A DNA stretch of 13,710 nucleotides from Desulfobacterales bacterium (GCA_020052975.1 JAGVOC010000105.1:1-13710), one strand, 5' to 3'; counted from the first letter of the stretch, positions 1 through 7,742 are shown. The notes: generated by a model not told the origin, from the letters alone. Numbers and translations: made by a program.

Positions 1-159
1 ATTTGGTTTCCGGGTCTCTGGTTTGTTGTTTCTGGTTTTTCTCTTTTAACCAGGAACTCCGCCTGAGGCGGACAGGCATTTAACTATAAACCAAAAACCT
101 GAGTCTTTATTATCGCCTTCCTTGTACTTGGCCAAAATTGGACGTTCTTCAAAGGTCTC
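1..159 (-). repeat. Family A repeat, copy 1 (inverted, cut by window edge)
   Basis: Positions 109-159 are the reverse complement of 4672-4722 with 48 of 51 bases identical by hand alignment. This is the outer left end of the family A element, starting GAGACCTTTGAAGAAC when read on the minus strand. Further left, positions 22-40 (TTTGTTGTTTCTGGTTTTT) are an exact 19-bp inverted match to 1034-1052. Positions 58-72 are the palindrome TCCGCCTGAGGCGGA, also represented in the copy near 1010. The element therefore reads leftward and is truncated by the window start. It has no coding potential that I trust. Mobility is inferred from the terminal repeats seen in the complete copy at 4670-4815. Confidence 0.72.
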
Positions 160-202
160 TCAAGGTGAGGGATTAATAGAGATATCTGTTTTCTGACTTC
201 AT

Positions 203-952
203 GTGAGCATATTTTTTATGGGTAATACAGCGTATCAGGAGAGAACATACCGCAATCTTGTCGGAATAGACAGCCTTGTTTCTTTCAATGTTGTTGTGAA
301 GGAAACAGATCTTTTAATACATGCTTCAAGAGCTCTTGAAAATGTTGCCAGAGATTTGGTTTTGAAGCAGAGGGGATTTATTGAAAATTACATAGGAATA
401 TATCCGGAATTTAGAAAGACTCTCGTTCCATGGCATATTGACAAGCCTGCTCCGGTTATAGTCAGTGAAATGGCATATGCCGGCCAAAAAGCAGGTGTTG
501 GGCCGATGGCTGCTGTAGCAGGTGCCGTTGCCGAACAGGTGGGTAATGCCCTGTTGTCATATTCCGATGAAGTGGTTGTTGAAAACGGCGGTGATGTATT
601 TATCAAAACCGGCAAACCGATTAAAGTTGGTATCTTTGCTGCCGATTCACCCTTAAGTTTAAAGATAGGGCTGCTGATTGATTCGAGGGAAAAACCTGCC
701 GCTGTCTGCACCTCTTCCGGAACGGTCGGGCATTCCTTGAGTTTCGGGAAGGCAGATGCCGTATGTATTGTTTCAGATTCATGTTCTCTTGCAGATGCTG
801 CTGCAACATCGGTTGGAAACCTTGTAAAGGCAAAAAAGGATATCGGGAAAGCCATAGAATTTGGAAAAAATATTGAAGGTGTGACCGGGATCGTCATAAT
901 AATCGGAGACGCCGCAGGATTCTGGGGAGATATTGAAGTCGTTTCTCTCTGA
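203..952 (+). CDS. UPF0280 family protein (ApbE-like fold), function unknown
   Basis: The 249-residue product matches the UPF0280 family, placed in the ApbE-like (flavin transferase-type) superfamily but without an established reaction. Visible family hallmarks are an N-terminal YQERTYRN segment, KETDLLI near 33-39, the glycine-rich GVGPMAAVAGA at about 98-108, ENGGD at 127-131 and SSGTVGHSLSFGKADA at about 171-186. Length is typical. There is no signal peptide or convincing transmembrane segment, so it is probably cytoplasmic. The start is uncertain: GTG at 203 gives the longest form, while ATG at 218 (MGNTAYQER) is equally compatible with the family. Neither has a clear Shine-Dalgarno sequence. 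The gene stands alone, bracketed by inverted repeats at 1-159 and about 1000-1134, and is separated from the downstream operon by about 200 bp. Confidence 0.87.
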   Translation: MSIFFMGNTAYQERTYRNLVGIDSLVSFNVVVKETDLLIHASRALENVARDLVLKQRGFIENYIGIYPEFRKTLVPWHIDKPAPVIVSEMAYAGQKAGVGPMAAVAGAVAEQVGNALLSYSDEVVVENGGDVFIKTGKPIKVGIFAADSPLSLKIGLLIDSREKPAAVCTSSGTVGHSLSFGKADAVCIVSDSCSLADAAATSVGNLVKAKKDIGKAIEFGKNIEGVTGIVIIIGDAAGFWGDIEVVSL

Positions 953-999
953 AGAAAAAAGAGTTGAGTTTTGGGTGTTAAAGGGATAAAAATTTACAA

Positions 1000-1134
1000 G
1001 AAACAGCGGTCCGCTTCAGGCGGATTAAAAGAAAAAAACCAGAAACAACAAACTCCGCCAGTGGCGGACCTATGGCAACCAAATACCAGAGTCGTAAACA
1101 AATCGGGCTAAAGGGTGTGTTGTGCAAAGGTATC
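1000..1134 (+). repeat. Family A repeat, copy 2 (right end plus nested palindromes)
   Basis: Positions 1101-1134 match 4780-4813 at 30 of 34 bases and represent the right end of family A, including CAAAGGTATC. Positions 1034-1052 are the exact reverse complement of 22-40. Two 15-bp palindromes are embedded: TCCGCTTCAGGCGGA at 1010-1024 (one mismatch) and TCCGCCAGTGGCGGA at 1054-1068. The second interrupts sequence that is continuous in copy 1, so it looks like a separate small insertion. The left boundary is unclear because no GAGACCTTTG end is visible; 955-1000 only weakly resembles the interior of copy 1. The copy ends 20 bp before the HIT gene start. Confidence 0.68.
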
Positions 1135-1153
1135 AGAATAGGACATGATCCGT

Positions 1154-1639
1154 ATGAAAACGATTTGGGCACCATGGCGTATTGAATATATTCTGGAAAA
1201 TAAGAGCGAAGGCTGTATTTTCTGCAATGCTCTGTCCGGAAATGATGACCTGACACTTTTTAAAGGGAATTCCACCATGGTGGTGATGAACAAGTTCCCG
1301 TATATTAACGGCCACCTTCTGGTATCCCCTGTGCGGCACGTTTCAACACTCACAGAGCTTGACAGGAACGAAATGGCTGATCTGCTCGTACTTGTTGAGA
1401 AATCTATAGGAATATTAAAGCTTGCTATGAAACCTGACGGATTCAATGTCGGGTTAAATTTAGGAAAGGTTGCGGGTGCAGGTATTGAGGAGCATCTGCA
1501 TTTCCATATTGTGCCAAGATGGTTCGGCGATACAAATGCGCTTGCGGTTTTTGCAGATGTCCGGGTTATTCCGGAGCATTTGAAGGCGACATATACTAAT
1601 CTGAAACCGCATTTTAAAAATTTAATGCTTTCCGCTTAA
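1154..1639 (+). CDS. HIT family hydrolase (histidine triad protein)
   Basis: This is a 161-residue histidine-triad protein of the superfamily that hydrolyses or phosphorolyses nucleotide phosphoanhydride or phosphoramidate bonds, such as diadenosine polyphosphates. The active-site triad is HLHFHIVPRW, with histidines at 114, 116 and 118. An N-terminal CIFC pair (Cys21, Cys24) is a plausible zinc-binding element, as in many Ap4A-type HIT proteins. I chose ATG 1154, giving MKTIWAPWR, because that opening is typical of the family and AGGA at 1140-1143 is 10 nt upstream. ATG 1145 (three residues longer) is the alternative. It is probably the first gene of an operon: the LapA-like gene follows 20 nt after the stop. 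The exact substrate cannot be read from sequence. Confidence 0.9.
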   Translation: MKTIWAPWRIEYILENKSEGCIFCNALSGNDDLTLFKGNSTMVVMNKFPYINGHLLVSPVRHVSTLTELDRNEMADLLVLVEKSIGILKLAMKPDGFNVGLNLGKVAGAGIEEHLHFHIVPRWFGDTNALAVFADVRVIPEHLKATYTNLKPHFKNLMLSA

Positions 1640-1659
1640 TAAAACCGGAGCCAACAAAA

Positions 1660-2001
1660 ATGAACAAAATCAAATTCGCCCTTTTTGCAATCGTTTTTAT
1701 AATCATCGGACTTTTCGTTTGGGATAACGGGGCTTTTCTTCTCGCAAAGAACAGTATCAGCTTAAATCTTTTCATAAAGACATACAGCACCCCTGAATTA
1801 CCGACAGGCATCATATTGCTTATAAGCTTTTTTGCGGGTCTTCTTGTTGCATATGTCTTCGCCCTCTTTGAACGCTTCAGGCTTAATGGAGAAATCAAGG
1901 GCTTGAAATATACCATAGATTCAAATATTGAAAAGATAGCGGAACTTAAAAATGAAGTTATTTCACTCAGAAACAAGTTCTCTTCCGAACAAAAAGAATA
2001 G
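1660..2001 (+). CDS. LapA-domain (DUF1049) inner-membrane protein
   Basis: This is a 113-residue protein with two hydrophobic segments, at about 5-25 and 50-70, followed by a charged, coiled-coil-like tail from about 75 onward (NIEKIAELKNEVISLRNK). This topology and length fit the LapA/DUF1049 family. In enterobacteria LapA works with LapB in quality control of lipopolysaccharide assembly. No LapB gene is visible in this window, so that role is only an analogy. The ATG at 1660 is preceded by GGAG at 1647-1650 with 9-nt spacing. The gene lies 20 nt after the HIT gene and ends 2 nt before the MutS start, which argues for co-transcription and coupled translation. Confidence 0.75.
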   Translation: MNKIKFALFAIVFIIIGLFVWDNGAFLLAKNSISLNLFIKTYSTPELPTGIILLISFFAGLLVAYVFALFERFRLNGEIKGLKYTIDSNIEKIAELKNEVISLRNKFSSEQKE

Positions 2002-2003
2002 AT

Positions 2004-4631
2004 TTGAACCCTCATCCAAACACTACCCCCATGATGAAGCAGTACCTATCGATAAAAAACAGGTACTCCGATGCAATCCTTTTATACAGAATGGGGGATT
2101 TCTATGAAATGTTCTTTGAGGATGCTGAAACTGCATCCAGGATTCTTGAAATAACTTTAACTTCACGAAACAAAAAAGACGAATTCCCGATCCCCATGTG
2201 TGGGGTTCCGCACAGGGCTGTAAAGGGCTATATCGCAAAACTGATAAATAATGGATTTAAGGTCGCGATTTGCGATCAAAAAGAAAACCCTGCCGAAGCT
2301 AAAGGCATTGTTAAAAGAGATGTGGTACGCGTTATAACCCCGGGAATGATTTTAGAAGATGAACTGCTTGATGAAAAAACAAATAATTATATCCTTTCAA
2401 TAGTCCACAATTCAAATACCGCAGGCCTTTCCTATCTGGATATTTCCACAGGCCTGTTTCGCATGACAGAGACAAAAGATCTACCATTGCTGAAAGAAGA
2501 ACTTCTCAGAGTTTCCCCCAGCGAGATTCTTTTGCCTGAATCTTCAAGAAATGATTCTTTCCTTTCCGGTTTGACTGATGCCTTAAATGAAAAAGCCGTA
2601 ACATATCTGGAAGACAGTAAATTCGAACATAAAAGATGCCGGGAAAGGCTTCTCACGCTTTTTAAGACCATGTCTCTCGAGGGTTTTGGATGTGAAGATA
2701 TGAGATCCGGAGTTTGTGCTGCAGGGGCGCTTGTCCATTATTTGCGTGAAACGCAGAAGCAGGATGTCGGGCATATTTCGTCAATAGAAACATATTCGCT
2801 TGATAAGTACCTGCTTGTTGATGAAACAAGCTGCCAGAACCTTGAGATCCTGAAAAATTTAAGAACCGGTTCAAGGCATGGCACTCTTCTCGGAGTTATG
2901 GATAGAACAGTTACTTCCATGGGAGGCAGACTCTTAAGGAGATGGCTGAGATATCCTCTTCAGGACATCAATGATATTATTTTCCGGCTCGATGCGGTTG
3001 AAGAGGCTTATAATGACATACAGGCCAGAAGAAGCATAAGAGAAGGCCTGAAATCAGTTTATGATATAGAGCGCCTTGGCAGCAAAATAGTAATGGGACA
3101 TTCGAATGCAAGGGATCTTGTTGCGCTTAAAAATTCACTTTATGCCCTTCCCGCTATAAAAACCGCTCTTTTACATTTAAAGGCAGGTTATCTGAAATGG
3201 GATATCAATGTCGATGATCTTTTAGTTCTTGCGGATCTTATAGACAAAGCAATAAGAGAGGATGCTCCCCCTTTTATAAATGAGGGAGGATTAATTAAAG
3301 TCGGGTATAACGAGGAACTTGATAATCTGGTTAAAACCGGGAGCGAGGGGAAAAACTGGCTTGCAAGGCTTGAAGCGAGGGAGAGAGAGGAAACAGGGAT
3401 TAATTCCCTGAAAGTCAGGTACAACAAGATTTTCGGGTATTACATAGAGGTTTCAAAAGCCAATGCAAAAGCTGTTCCGGATAAATATGTCAGGAAGCAG
3501 ACTCTTGTTAATGCGGAACGATATATTACCGAAGAACTTAAGCAGTATGAAAGGGATGTTTTTAACTCCGAGGAAAGAAGAAACTCCCTTGAATACGAGC
3601 TTTTTATGAAAATACGGGAAGAGGCAGTAAAACATAACCCGGCTGTCCAGAGAGCTGCAAAGTTTCTGGCTGGTCTCGATTGTATTGCTTGCTTTGCTGA
3701 AATAGCGCACGAGTATAATTATTCGCGTCCGGAAATGAACAATGAGGGCCTCATATTAATTGAAGATGGGTGCCATCCTGTAGTTGAAAGGATGATAACG
3801 GGCGAGCGTTTTGTGCCTAATTCTATCAGAATGGATGATGATGAAAACCAGGTGCTGATAATAACCGGACCTAACATGGCCGGCAAATCAACAATTCTCC
3901 GGCAGGTTGCCCTGATAGTTCTCATGGCGCATATTGGGGCATTCGTACCGGCAGCAAAAGCTTCCATTAATATTACGGACAGGATTTTTACCCGGGTTGG
4001 AGCACTTGACAACCTTTCTTCCGGACAGAGCACATTCATGGTAGAGATGCAGGAGACTGCAAATATACTTAACAATTCAACTGCAAGAAGCCTTGTCATC
4101 ATGGATGAAATAGGAAGGGGCACCAGCACCTTTGACGGTTTAAGTATTGCCTGGGCAGTTGCCGAATATCTTCATGATCTTAAAGGCAAGGGTGTTAAAA
4201 CCCTTTTTGCCACTCATTATCATGAGCTGACAGAACTTTCAGCAATAAAGCCGCGCGTGAAGAATTTCAATATTCTGGTGAAAGAGTGGAATGATGAAAT
4301 AATTTTTTTAAGGAAACTGGCTGAAGGAGGGACAAACCGGAGCTACGGTATTCAGGTTGCAAGGCTGGCAGGTATTCCTGAGGAAATCATTGTGCGCGCA
4401 AAAAAAATTCTTTATAAGATAGAAAATGAACACGGGGTAAATGGTTCTCCTGTATTTGCCGGAGATGAGGCCGGATCTAAAAAAGGCCATTTGCAGCTAA
4501 ACATGTTTTCCAAACCGGAACATTTTCTTGTTGAACGGTTAAACAAAATTGATATATCTAAAATAACTCCTTTGGATGCATTATATTTCCTGAATGAAAT
4601 GCAGGAAAAAATGAAAAAAACTGATTCATGA
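2004..4631 (+). CDS. mutS: DNA mismatch repair protein MutS
   Basis: This is an 875-residue MutS1, full length for the family, which recognises base mismatches and small loops and recruits MutL. The mismatch-reading Phe-X-Glu motif is FYE at 33-35 in GDFYEMF. The C-terminal ATPase has Walker A GPNMAGKST at 622-630, the LSSGQSTFMVEM signature region, Walker B aspartate/glutamate at 701-702 in DEIGRGTST, and the conserved histidine at 738 in THYHEL. Connector, core, clamp and helix-turn-helix regions appear intact and there is no frameshift. The start is taken as TTG 2004, because residues 8-15 (TPMMKQYL) are part of the conserved N-terminus and ATG at 2031 would remove some of them. The TTG has only a weak ribosome-binding site and lies 2 nt after the preceding stop. 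The gene ends in an ATGA overlap with the next frame. Confidence 0.97.
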   Translation: MNPHPNTTPMMKQYLSIKNRYSDAILLYRMGDFYEMFFEDAETASRILEITLTSRNKKDEFPIPMCGVPHRAVKGYIAKLINNGFKVAICDQKENPAEAKGIVKRDVVRVITPGMILEDELLDEKTNNYILSIVHNSNTAGLSYLDISTGLFRMTETKDLPLLKEELLRVSPSEILLPESSRNDSFLSGLTDALNEKAVTYLEDSKFEHKRCRERLLTLFKTMSLEGFGCEDMRSGVCAAGALVHYLRETQKQDVGHISSIETYSLDKYLLVDETSCQNLEILKNLRTGSRHGTLLGVMDRTVTSMGGRLLRRWLRYPLQDINDIIFRLDAVEEAYNDIQARRSIREGLKSVYDIERLGSKIVMGHSNARDLVALKNSLYALPAIKTALLHLKAGYLKWDINVDDLLVLADLIDKAIREDAPPFINEGGLIKVGYNEELDNLVKTGSEGKNWLARLEAREREETGINSLKVRYNKIFGYYIEVSKANAKAVPDKYVRKQTLVNAERYITEELKQYERDVFNSEERRNSLEYELFMKIREEAVKHNPAVQRAAKFLAGLDCIACFAEIAHEYNYSRPEMNNEGLILIEDGCHPVVERMITGERFVPNSIRMDDDENQVLIITGPNMAGKSTILRQVALIVLMAHIGAFVPAAKASINITDRIFTRVGALDNLSSGQSTFMVEMQETANILNNSTARSLVIMDEIGRGTSTFDGLSIAWAVAEYLHDLKGKGVKTLFATHYHELTELSAIKPRVKNFNILVKEWNDEIIFLRKLAEGGTNRSYGIQVARLAGIPEEIIVRAKKILYKIENEHGVNGSPVFAGDEAGSKKGHLQLNMFSKPEHFLVERLNKIDISKITPLDALYFLNEMQEKMKKTDS

Positions 4632-6658
4632 CATATTCGGACAGGGTGAGCCGTTTAATGGAAAAAGAATCGAGACCTTTGAAGAACATCCAATTTTGCT
4701 CAAGTACAAGGAAGGCGATAATTCTAACCACAGGAATACACTTAGTATTTCGAGGATTAAAATTTGAGCCTGACGCAGTAATCGGGCAAAAGGGGGTGTT
4801 ATGCAAAGGTCTCGAATCGGGCAGGCCGAATAATGGTATTAGTCATAAATACCATTTAAAGCGGGCAATAAATATGTTTTGCCTGATGGCATTTATTTTT
4901 GCATTGTTTTTTCAGCCTTGTCCGGGGTTTGCGGAAAATGCAAAAGATAAATATTTAAAGGCCGACCGCTGTTATAAATCTCTGCGCAATAATCCCGCCA
5001 GGCAAAAATACAGACAATACTGGCTTGAATGCATTAAAAAGTTCGAAGAGGTGTACAGGGAAGAACCTTCAGGCCCTTGGGCTCCGGCTGGTCTTTATAT
5101 GTCGGGAACCCTCTATTATGAACTATATAAGCGTTCCAAAAAAGCTGCCGACAAAAATGAGGCTGTCGACTGTTTTGAAAGAATCATTAAAAGGTTTTCA
5201 AACAGCAGATACCGTCCAAAAGCTTTAAAAGCAATAGATCAGATTCCCGGTGCAAATACCATTAAAGGGCTGACTGAAAGCAATGGTTATCATACAAAAA
5301 GTAAAAAGGAAACGTTAGCAAATATATACCTGAAAAAGCCCGAGCCTCCCAAAGCTCAACCTGAAAAGAAGGAAATTGAACCGAAACCTGTTCATGCCGA
5401 TAAAAAGGAAGAGGTAAAAGAGTCTGCAGACGGGATAAAAGCGATAATTGCCGCAGGCGAAGAGAGGGCAAAGAGCAGCGTGGAAGTTGCATCCCCGGCA
5501 GGAGGTGTCGCAGTTACTGTTTCCGATTTAAGGTACTGGTCAAATCCGAACTATACCAGGATTGTCATAGATGCTGACGGTGAAACCGGCTATAGCCATA
5601 GGCTTTTAAAACAGGACCCTTCCCTGCATAAACCGCAGCGTTTATATGTGGATTTGAGCAACAGCAGGCTTGGGAGTGACATTAAAAGAGCAATCCCGAT
5701 AAATGACGACCTGTTGAGTGATGTACGGGCCGGACAGTATGAGCCTGGTATTGTCAGGGTTGCGGTAGATATAAAGTCTTATAAGACCTACAAGATATTT
5801 TCTCTTAAAAATCCTTTCAGAATAGTAATAGATGTCTGGGGAATCAGGGATGAAGAAGCAAAGGAAGAAGAGCCTGAAGATAAAGATGGAAAAAAAGGCG
5901 ATAAAATGTCTGCCGGAGCTCTGGCAAAGCAGTTTGCCCTCGGCGTAAAAAAGATAACCGTCGATATGGGGCATGGGGGAGATGACTATGGTGCTCCGGG
6001 TTATATGAAAGGGGTTCATGAGAAAGACGTTGTTCTTATATTAGGTAAAAAGCTTGCGACCAAACTCAGGGATGAGCTTGGTTGCGAAATAATAATGACC
6101 AGGAACAGCGATAAATATCTTACCCTTGAGGAGCGGACAGCTATTGCCAATACAAAAAACTCGGATATTTTTATATCTCTGCATACCAATGCTGCAAGGA
6201 ACAAAAATGCATACGGCATAGAAACATATTATTTAAACCTTGCAACAGACGATGAATCCATTCTTGTGGCAGCGCGGGAAAATGCGACATCAACAAAAAA
6301 CATCAGCGACCTGCAATCAATACTGAATGACCTTATGCAAAACGCCAAGATAAACGAGTCGAGCCGCCTGGCAGGGCATGTTCAGGATGCCATATTTCAA
6401 AAACTGAGTGCCAACTATGATGATGTGAAGAACAAGGGTGTCAAGAAGGCGCCTTTCTATGTTCTTCTGGGTGCACAAATGCCCGCAATATTAATTGAGA
6501 CTTCATTTATCAGCAACAAAAGGGAATGCTTGCGTCTCCTCGATCCCGATTATCAGGAACTTTTATGCGACGCAATAATTAATGGCGTGCGCAATTATAT
6601 AAAGGAGATAAACCCTAATGCACTCATCGGGCCACCCTTGAAGAGCAAGGGCGGTTAA
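4628..6658 (+). CDS. N-acetylmuramoyl-L-alanine amidase with AMIN domain
   Basis: This is a zinc-dependent cell-wall amidase of the AmiA/B/C type, which cleaves stem peptides from MurNAc during division. In frame numbering from 4628, a hydrophobic signal-peptide core occupies 83-102 (FCLMAFIFALFF, then PGFA before ENA). A helical TPR-like segment spans about 105-220, a Lys/Glu/Pro-rich linker about 225-290, an AMIN peptidoglycan-targeting domain about 298-404, and the Amidase_3 catalytic domain about 443-660. Expected zinc ligands His449 (GHGG), Glu465 and His519 (SLHTN) and catalytic Glu624 (IETSF) are present. The start is uncertain. ATG 4628 overlaps the mutS stop as ATGA, but the frame then runs through a 147-bp repeat before the signal peptide. 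GTG 4796 and ATG 4874 are alternatives; the latter leaves no basic residues before the hydrophobic core. Confidence 0.92.
   Translation: MTYSDRVSRLMEKESRPLKNIQFCSSTRKAIILTTGIHLVFRGLKFEPDAVIGQKGVLCKGLESGRPNNGISHKYHLKRAINMFCLMAFIFALFFQPCPGFAENAKDKYLKADRCYKSLRNNPARQKYRQYWLECIKKFEEVYREEPSGPWAPAGLYMSGTLYYELYKRSKKAADKNEAVDCFERIIKRFSNSRYRPKALKAIDQIPGANTIKGLTESNGYHTKSKKETLANIYLKKPEPPKAQPEKKEIEPKPVHADKKEEVKESADGIKAIIAAGEERAKSSVEVASPAGGVAVTVSDLRYWSNPNYTRIVIDADGETGYSHRLLKQDPSLHKPQRLYVDLSNSRLGSDIKRAIPINDDLLSDVRAGQYEPGIVRVAVDIKSYKTYKIFSLKNPFRIVIDVWGIRDEEAKEEEPEDKDGKKGDKMSAGALAKQFALGVKKITVDMGHGGDDYGAPGYMKGVHEKDVVLILGKKLATKLRDELGCEIIMTRNSDKYLTLEERTAIANTKNSDIFISLHTNAARNKNAYGIETYYLNLATDDESILVAARENATSTKNISDLQSILNDLMQNAKINESSRLAGHVQDAIFQKLSANYDDVKNKGVKKAPFYVLLGAQMPAILIETSFISNKRECLRLLDPDYQELLCDAIINGVRNYIKEINPNALIGPPLKSKGG
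4670..4815 (+). mobile_element. Family A repeat, complete copy, MITE-like, inside amidase 5' region
   Basis: The ends are a perfect 12-bp inverted repeat: TCGAGACCTTTG at 4670-4681 and CAAAGGTCTCGA at 4804-4815. The flanks repeat GAAT (4667-4670 and 4814-4817), compatible with a 3-4-bp target duplication. Removing the element with one flank copy deletes exactly 147 bp (49 codons) and leaves the reading frame joined, as MEKESGRPNNG. Its left arm (4672-4722) and right arm (4780-4813) recur near 109-159 and 1101-1134. It encodes no transposase, so any movement would have been in trans. That it is a mobile element is inferred from structure. Confidence 0.72.
4832..4856 (+). other. Perfect hairpin upstream of the amidase signal peptide
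   Basis: AATGGTATT at 4832-4840 and AATACCATT at 4848-4856 form a perfect 9-bp stem around a 7-nt loop (agtcata). It lies 17 nt before ATG 4874, and no T-run follows, so it is not a terminator. If translation begins at 4874 the stem could affect ribosome access. If translation begins upstream it is simply coding sequence. Function is unproven. Confidence 0.4.
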
Positions 6659-6668
6659 GGGTATTCAG

Positions 6669-7559
6669 ATTAAGACTGAACTTTCTGCAAACCATTATAT
6701 AGCTCTTGGAATAGGCGTTGCGGCTGTTTCAACCGGAGCTATTTTCGCACGCCTTGCCGAAGCTCCTGCCATAGTTATTGCAGCTTACAGAGTCGGACTT
6801 GCATTCCTGATTATAGCTCCTGTCGCGTGGATAAGTGCAAGAGATGAAATAATAAATCTTTCAAGGCAGGAGATTGCTCTTGCCGCATTGTCGGGACTCT
6901 TCCTTGCACTTCATTTTGCTGCCTGGATTTCATCTTTAAGCTATACTTCCATAGCAAACAGCGTTGTGCTTGTTAATACCAACCCTCTGTGGGTAGGGCT
7001 TCTTACGCCGTTTATTACAGGGGAACGCATTAAAACCGCTTCTGTTGCCGGGATAATAATCAGTGTTATTGGCGCCGCAATTATCGGAGCAGGTGATTTT
7101 GCGGCAGGGAAGAATGCCGTATTAGGGGATTTTCTTGCTCTTATCGGAGGCATATGCGCAGCATTTTATCTTTTGATAGGACGAAACTTACGCAGGAAAC
7201 TATCCCTTACAGCATATATAATGGTTTGCTACGGGAGCGCCGCCGTTTTCCTGTGGTTTGCAGTTTTATTGCTTGGCATGCAAATCACGGGTTACAGTAC
7301 ATCAACAGTTGCATCCTTTTTCGGGCTGGCAATTGTCAGCCAGCTTATCGGCCATACCTGCTTTAACTGGGCTTTGAGATGGTTTACTCCCGGTCTTGTT
7401 GCTGTTACGCTTCTTGGGGAGCCGATAGGGAGTACCATACTTGCATATGTTATTTTCAACGAGAAACTGACATTTTTGAAATTGGCCGGAGGAGGTTTAA
7501 TCCTCGCGGCAATATATATTTCAGCAGCGGCCGAAACCAGTAAAACAGATCAGGCTTAG
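6669..7559 (+). CDS. EamA/DMT-superfamily transporter, probable ATT start
   Basis: This is a ten-helix drug/metabolite transporter family permease, 296 residues, in the inner membrane; substrate unknown. Two EamA halves are visible. The first includes AVSTGAIFARLAEAPA, IAAYRVGLAFLI and SYTSIANSVVLVNTNPLWV. The second starts near LGDFLALIGGICAAFYLL and includes SQLIGHTCFNWALRW and LLGEPIGSTILAYVIFNE. The first standard start codon in frame is TTG 6888, which would discard the first two helices of a well-conserved fold. Upstream the same frame is open from 6642 and clearly EamA-like. ATT at 6669 would give MKTELSANHYIALG, with AAGGG at 6657-6661 spaced 7 nt and only 10 nt after the amidase stop, so I propose it as a rare start. 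The alternative is a gene with a damaged start codon. Confidence 0.8.
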   Translation: MKTELSANHYIALGIGVAAVSTGAIFARLAEAPAIVIAAYRVGLAFLIIAPVAWISARDEIINLSRQEIALAALSGLFLALHFAAWISSLSYTSIANSVVLVNTNPLWVGLLTPFITGERIKTASVAGIIISVIGAAIIGAGDFAAGKNAVLGDFLALIGGICAAFYLLIGRNLRRKLSLTAYIMVCYGSAAVFLWFAVLLLGMQITGYSTSTVASFFGLAIVSQLIGHTCFNWALRWFTPGLVAVTLLGEPIGSTILAYVIFNEKLTFLKLAGGGLILAAIYISAAAETSKTDQA

Positions 7560-7577
7560 CCACTTTGGGTTTTGGAT

Positions 7578-7605
7578 TTGACAATTTTATGTGTTGATGT
7601 ATTAA
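7578..7605 (+). promoter_or_regulatory. Candidate sigma70-type promoter before the hydratase gene
   Basis: TTGACA at 7578-7583 is followed after 16 bp by TATTAA at 7600-7605. The -35 is consensus and the -10 matches 4 of 6. Transcription would start around 7612, inside the repeat at 7608-7742, giving a leader of roughly 180 nt before the hydratase start. No direct evidence of use. Confidence 0.4.
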
Positions 7606-7607
7606 GA

Positions 7608-7742
7608 TTGACGGCTTAGTAAAAAGCCGGGATTTCACACCAAGCCACAAAGATCACAAAGTTAACTTATTAATATTAAATGATTTTTTCTTGGCGTTCT
7701 TAGTGCCTTTGTGAGAAAATAGACTTTCTACGAACCCGTCAA
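7608..7742 (+). repeat. Family B-type repeat with CACAAAG core (MITE-like)
   Basis: The termini are TTGACGGCTTAGTAAAAAG (7608-7626) and, inverted, CTTTCTACGAACCCGTCAA (7724-7742); 16 of 19 positions pair. The left end matches the left end of the family B element at 8742-8760 in 18 of 19 bases. The core differs entirely: it carries its own imperfect inverted repeat, CACAAAGATCACAAAG at 7646-7661 against CTTAGTGCCTTTGTG at 7699-7713, around an AT-rich centre. There is no coding capacity. It fills most of the gap between the EamA gene and the hydratase gene. Confidence 0.68.

Noticed and set aside
388..897. A 169-codon open frame on the minus strand inside the UPF0280 gene
   Set aside because: It lies entirely antisense to a well-recognised family member, has no recognisable motif, and its composition is that of a shadow frame.
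58..1068. CRISPR-like array from the repeated TCCGCC-NNN-GGCGGA units
   Set aside because: There are only three 15-bp palindromes at irregular distances and no spacer-repeat periodicity or cas genes.
6888..7559. TTG 6888 as the true start of the EamA gene
   Set aside because: It would remove the first two transmembrane helices, although the upstream in-frame sequence is plainly EamA-like. It also lacks a convincing Shine-Dalgarno sequence.
1154..7559. A single functional system encoded by the HIT-LapA-MutS-amidase-EamA cluster
   Set aside because: The tight spacing supports co-transcription, but each gene has an independent, well-known role and nothing in the sequence joins them into one pathway.
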